Below, piece after piece: positions 11,696 to 12,868 of a DNA stretch of 12,868 nucleotides. Source of the DNA: CAYFWT01 sp964346955 (lineage in GTDB: Bacteria; Patescibacteriota; Minisyncoccia; Portnoybacterales; UBA2143); assembly GCA_964346955.1 (NCBI GenBank), contig CAYFWT010000025.1, positions 1 to 12,868 of the forward strand. Reading direction: 5' to 3'. The translations under genes and the position numbers were made by a program. The notes under the pieces were generated by a model. It made no database searches. It had not been told where the DNA came from and worked only from the letters and a program-made list of their open reading frames with translations. Positions within the stretch are counted from its first letter, which is position 1. Each line of letters opens with the position of its first letter.

Positions 11696-12631
11696 TTAGT
11701 AAGAACTTTTTCTCTGATTAAATACTTCGCTTAGATATCTCTCTCCTCTATCTGGTAAAATTGTAACCACATTTTTATATCTTTTACTTATTTTTATTGC
11801 CGCTAAAACATTAGATCCCGAACTTATTCCTACTAAAATTCCATAATCTTTTGTTAATTTTTTAGCCATACTTATTGCATCTTGGCTTTTAATAGTAATT
11901 ATCTCATCAATCAAACCTCTATTATCTTTTACTATTTTGGGAATAAAACCCTCACCTATTCCTTGAATTTGATGCCTCCCTGGTTTACCTCCCGACAATA
12001 CTGCTGATTCTTCTGGTTCAACGGCAATGATTTTTGTCTTTTGGCTTATTTCCTTTAAGGCTTGAGCAATTCCTATCAGAGTTCCTCCTGTTCCAACTCC
12101 AGCTACAAAAGCATCAATCCTACCTTTTGTTTGCTTTATAATTTCTCCTCCAAGTCCTTTCTTATGAGCTGCGATATTATCAGGATTTTCAAACTGCCTA
12201 GGTAACCAGACATCTTTATTTTTCTTTATTAGTTCTTTATACTTCCTCACTGCCCCAAACATGTCTTCTTTTGCTGGAGTTAATATAATTTTTGCTCCAA
12301 AAGCTCTCATCATTTTTCGTCTCTCTATACTCATTGATTTTGGTATTACTGCAACAAACTTATAACCTCTCATTGCTGAAATCATAGCAAAAGAAATTCC
12401 AGTATTACCAGAGGTAACTTCAATTATTTTGTCCCCTGGTTTTAATTCGCCTCTTTTTTCTGCCCTTTCTACCATATACCAAGCCATCCTATCTTTAACG
12501 CTTCCGCTTGGATTAGTTGTCTCCAATTTAGCATATATTTTACCCATTCTAATTAAGGGCGTTTTACCTATAACCCCTAAGATAGTAGACGAATTAAGTT
12601 GAGTGAATTTGTTTAAAGTATTGTTTTTCAT
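11696..12631 (-). CDS. cysK: Cysteine synthase (O-acetylserine sulfhydrylase), 311 aa
   Basis: PLP enzyme making L-cysteine from O-acetylserine and sulfide in the cytoplasm. Full length for the family (about 300-320 aa). Landmarks: IGKTPLIRM near the start, PSGSVKDR with PLP lysine K46, the substrate loop TSGNTG (73-78), the PLP-phosphate loop GVGTGGT (178-184), GGKPGRHQIQGIGEGF (214-229), which is typical of CysK, and GISSGSN (268-274), which contacts the PLP ring nitrogen. Cystathionine beta-synthase-type enzymes share this fold, but the GGKPG-IQGIG segment and the absence of extra domains favour CysK. No SD precedes ATG 12631. It lies 25 nt past an intrinsic terminator and a tri-Cys leader peptide, so expression is probably attenuated by cysteine. 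No serine acetyltransferase gene is in the window. Confidence 0.95.
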   Translation of the reverse strand: MKNNTLNKFTQLNSSTILGVIGKTPLIRMGKIYAKLETTNPSGSVKDRMAWYMVERAEKRGELKPGDKIIEVTSGNTGISFAMISAMRGYKFVAVIPKSMSIERRKMMRAFGAKIILTPAKEDMFGAVRKYKELIKKNKDVWLPRQFENPDNIAAHKKGLGGEIIKQTKGRIDAFVAGVGTGGTLIGIAQALKEISQKTKIIAVEPEESAVLSGGKPGRHQIQGIGEGFIPKIVKDNRGLIDEIITIKSQDAISMAKKLTKDYGILVGISSGSNVLAAIKISKRYKNVVTILPDRGERYLSEVFNQRKSSY

Positions 12632-12655
12632 ATTTTTGAATCAAAGCCACTAAAT

Positions 12656-12677
12656 AAAAAATCTCTCCCGAGAGATT
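12656..12677 (-). terminator. Attenuator terminator in the cysK leader
   Basis: Minus strand AATCTCTC (12677-12670) pairs with GAGAGATT (12667-12660), loop-closing GG, then a run of Ts to 12656 followed by ATTT. It is a rho-independent terminator between the leader peptide and cysK, 25 nt before the cysK start, which makes it regulatory rather than end-of-operon. Confidence 0.8.
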
Positions 12678-12752
12678 GATTGGTATAATTATTTATTTTT
12701 TCCTAAAGCTTAAAGATTATATGTGAAGATAATAAACCAAGCCAATCCTCTC
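12670..12752 (-). promoter_or_regulatory. Predicted antiterminator of the cysK attenuator
   Basis: In the leader RNA GAGAG-GATTGG (12752-12742, inside the leader ORF and about 20 nt past the Cys codons) pairs with CCAATC (12683-12678) and CTCTC (12674-12670): 11 bp with a 3-nt bulge, extendable by a C-G pair (12753:12669). It uses up the 5' arm of the terminator, so the two folds exclude each other. A short competing hairpin (TCTC/GAGA, 12760-12757 with 12752-12749) could sequester the GAGAG strand. Confidence 0.7.
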
Positions 12753-12812
12753 GAAGGAGACAACGTTACTACAACAACAAATATTCATTTTCGGATTAGT
12801 TTGTTTATTCAT
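12717..12812 (-). CDS. Tri-cysteine leader peptide upstream of cysK, 31 aa
   Basis: Read by eye on the minus strand: ATG 12812-12810, stop TAA 12719-12717. It begins MNKQTNPKMN and has Ile-Cys-Cys-Cys-Ser at residues 11-15 (Cys codons TGT at 12779-12771). It probably has no cellular function of its own; it would measure charged tRNA-Cys by ribosome stalling. There is no SD: the promoter (12825-12853) places the start about 6 nt before the ATG, and TAGAAC also lies 6 nt before ATG, so translation is leaderless or nearly so. Stalling at the Cys codons would cover the start of the competing hairpin and leave 12752-12742 free to pair with the terminator arm. Three consecutive Cys codons in a 31-codon ORF just ahead of a cysteine-synthesis gene are very unlikely by chance. 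Confidence 0.8.
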   Translation of the reverse strand: MNKQTNPKMNICCCSNVVSFERIGLVYYLHI

Positions 12813-12824
12813 GGTTCTGTTCTA

Positions 12825-12853
12825 TCTTTAGACAATCTTTATTATTTTGTCAA
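12825..12853 (-). promoter_or_regulatory. Promoter of the cysK leader transcript
   Basis: Minus strand TTGACA (12853-12848, perfect), a 17-nt spacer and TAAAGA (12830-12825, 3/6). The predicted start, about 7 nt downstream, leaves only about 6 nt before the leader-peptide ATG. The -10 is weak; TAGAAC at 12824-12819 is an alternative -10 that would not use this -35. Confidence 0.55.
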
Positions 12854-12868
12854 GCTTTTGTAGCTCCG

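Noticed and set aside
11528..11734. Plus-strand 68-codon ORF across the kinase start and cysK terminator
   Set aside because: Antisense to two firmly identified genes, no SD, and it reads through the cysK terminator hairpin.
12656..12853. T-box riboswitch as explanation for the cysK leader
   Set aside because: The leader is too short and I see no T-box sequence (TGGnACCGCG-like) or long specifier stem; the tri-Cys ORF explains it better.
12681..12860. Plus-strand extended -10 TGGTATAAT (12681-12689) and a GTG ORF from 12723
   Set aside because: No -35 or SD, and the region is fully explained by the minus-strand leader and attenuator of cysK; the ORF is an antisense shadow of the leader peptide.
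1..12868. tRNA, rRNA, CRISPR arrays, insertion sequences or attachment sites
   Set aside because: I saw no tRNA-like TTCGA arms, repeat-spacer arrays, transposase genes or flanking direct repeats on either strand.

Overview
The window reads as chromosomal DNA from an uncultured, low-to-moderate GC bacterium that uses the standard code (TGA is a stop). The tight gene packing, the many small unknown proteins, the absence of Shine-Dalgarno (SD) sites on about half the genes and the short transporter and regulator genes suggest a candidate-phylum lineage, perhaps Patescibacteria-like. That placement is an inference with low confidence. Almost every gene is on the minus strand; two small plus-strand units interrupt this.

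Layout from left to right. Positions 1-1792 hold the N-terminal 597 residues of a type II (Ca2+-like) P-type ATPase, cut by the window edge. Positions 1843-2214 form a self-contained plus-strand unit with a 47-codon ORF. Positions 2261-2690 form a minus-strand unit for an 89-aa unknown protein, with a near-consensus promoter and a terminator. An MFS-type permease follows (2692-3816), then a 1394-aa multidomain acyl-CoA dehydratase activase/dehydratase-like protein (3919-8103). Positions 8220-8591 are a second plus-strand unit with a consensus promoter, a 71-aa Cys-rich ORF and hairpins. Positions 8636-9328 are a two-gene operon (a DUF1904/tautomerase-like protein and an 86-aa unknown) whose promoter is overlapped by a perfect dyad. 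A four-helix membrane protein (9371-9748), a single-domain response regulator (9824-10213) and a membrane histidine kinase (10231-11610) follow. The right end holds cysteine synthase (11696-12631), preceded by a leader region (12656-12853).

The strongest discovery is that leader. A 31-aa minus-strand leader peptide with three consecutive Cys codons lies between a TTGACA promoter and an intrinsic terminator just upstream of cysK. An 11-12 bp antiterminator can form between the leader-peptide coding sequence and the 5' arm of the terminator. This is the architecture of ribosome-mediated transcription attenuation responding to cysteine supply.

Two expression grammars are visible. The ATPase, kinase and regulator genes lack an SD and carry an extended -10 (TGnTAnnAT) exactly 6 nt before ATG, which places the transcription start at the A of the start codon (leaderless mRNA). 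The small unknown genes, the DUF1904-like operon and the activase have strong AAGGAGG-type sites, and four of these units also have TTGACA-like -35 boxes. The kinase and regulator probably form a two-component pair. The other neighbours show no obvious shared pathway.
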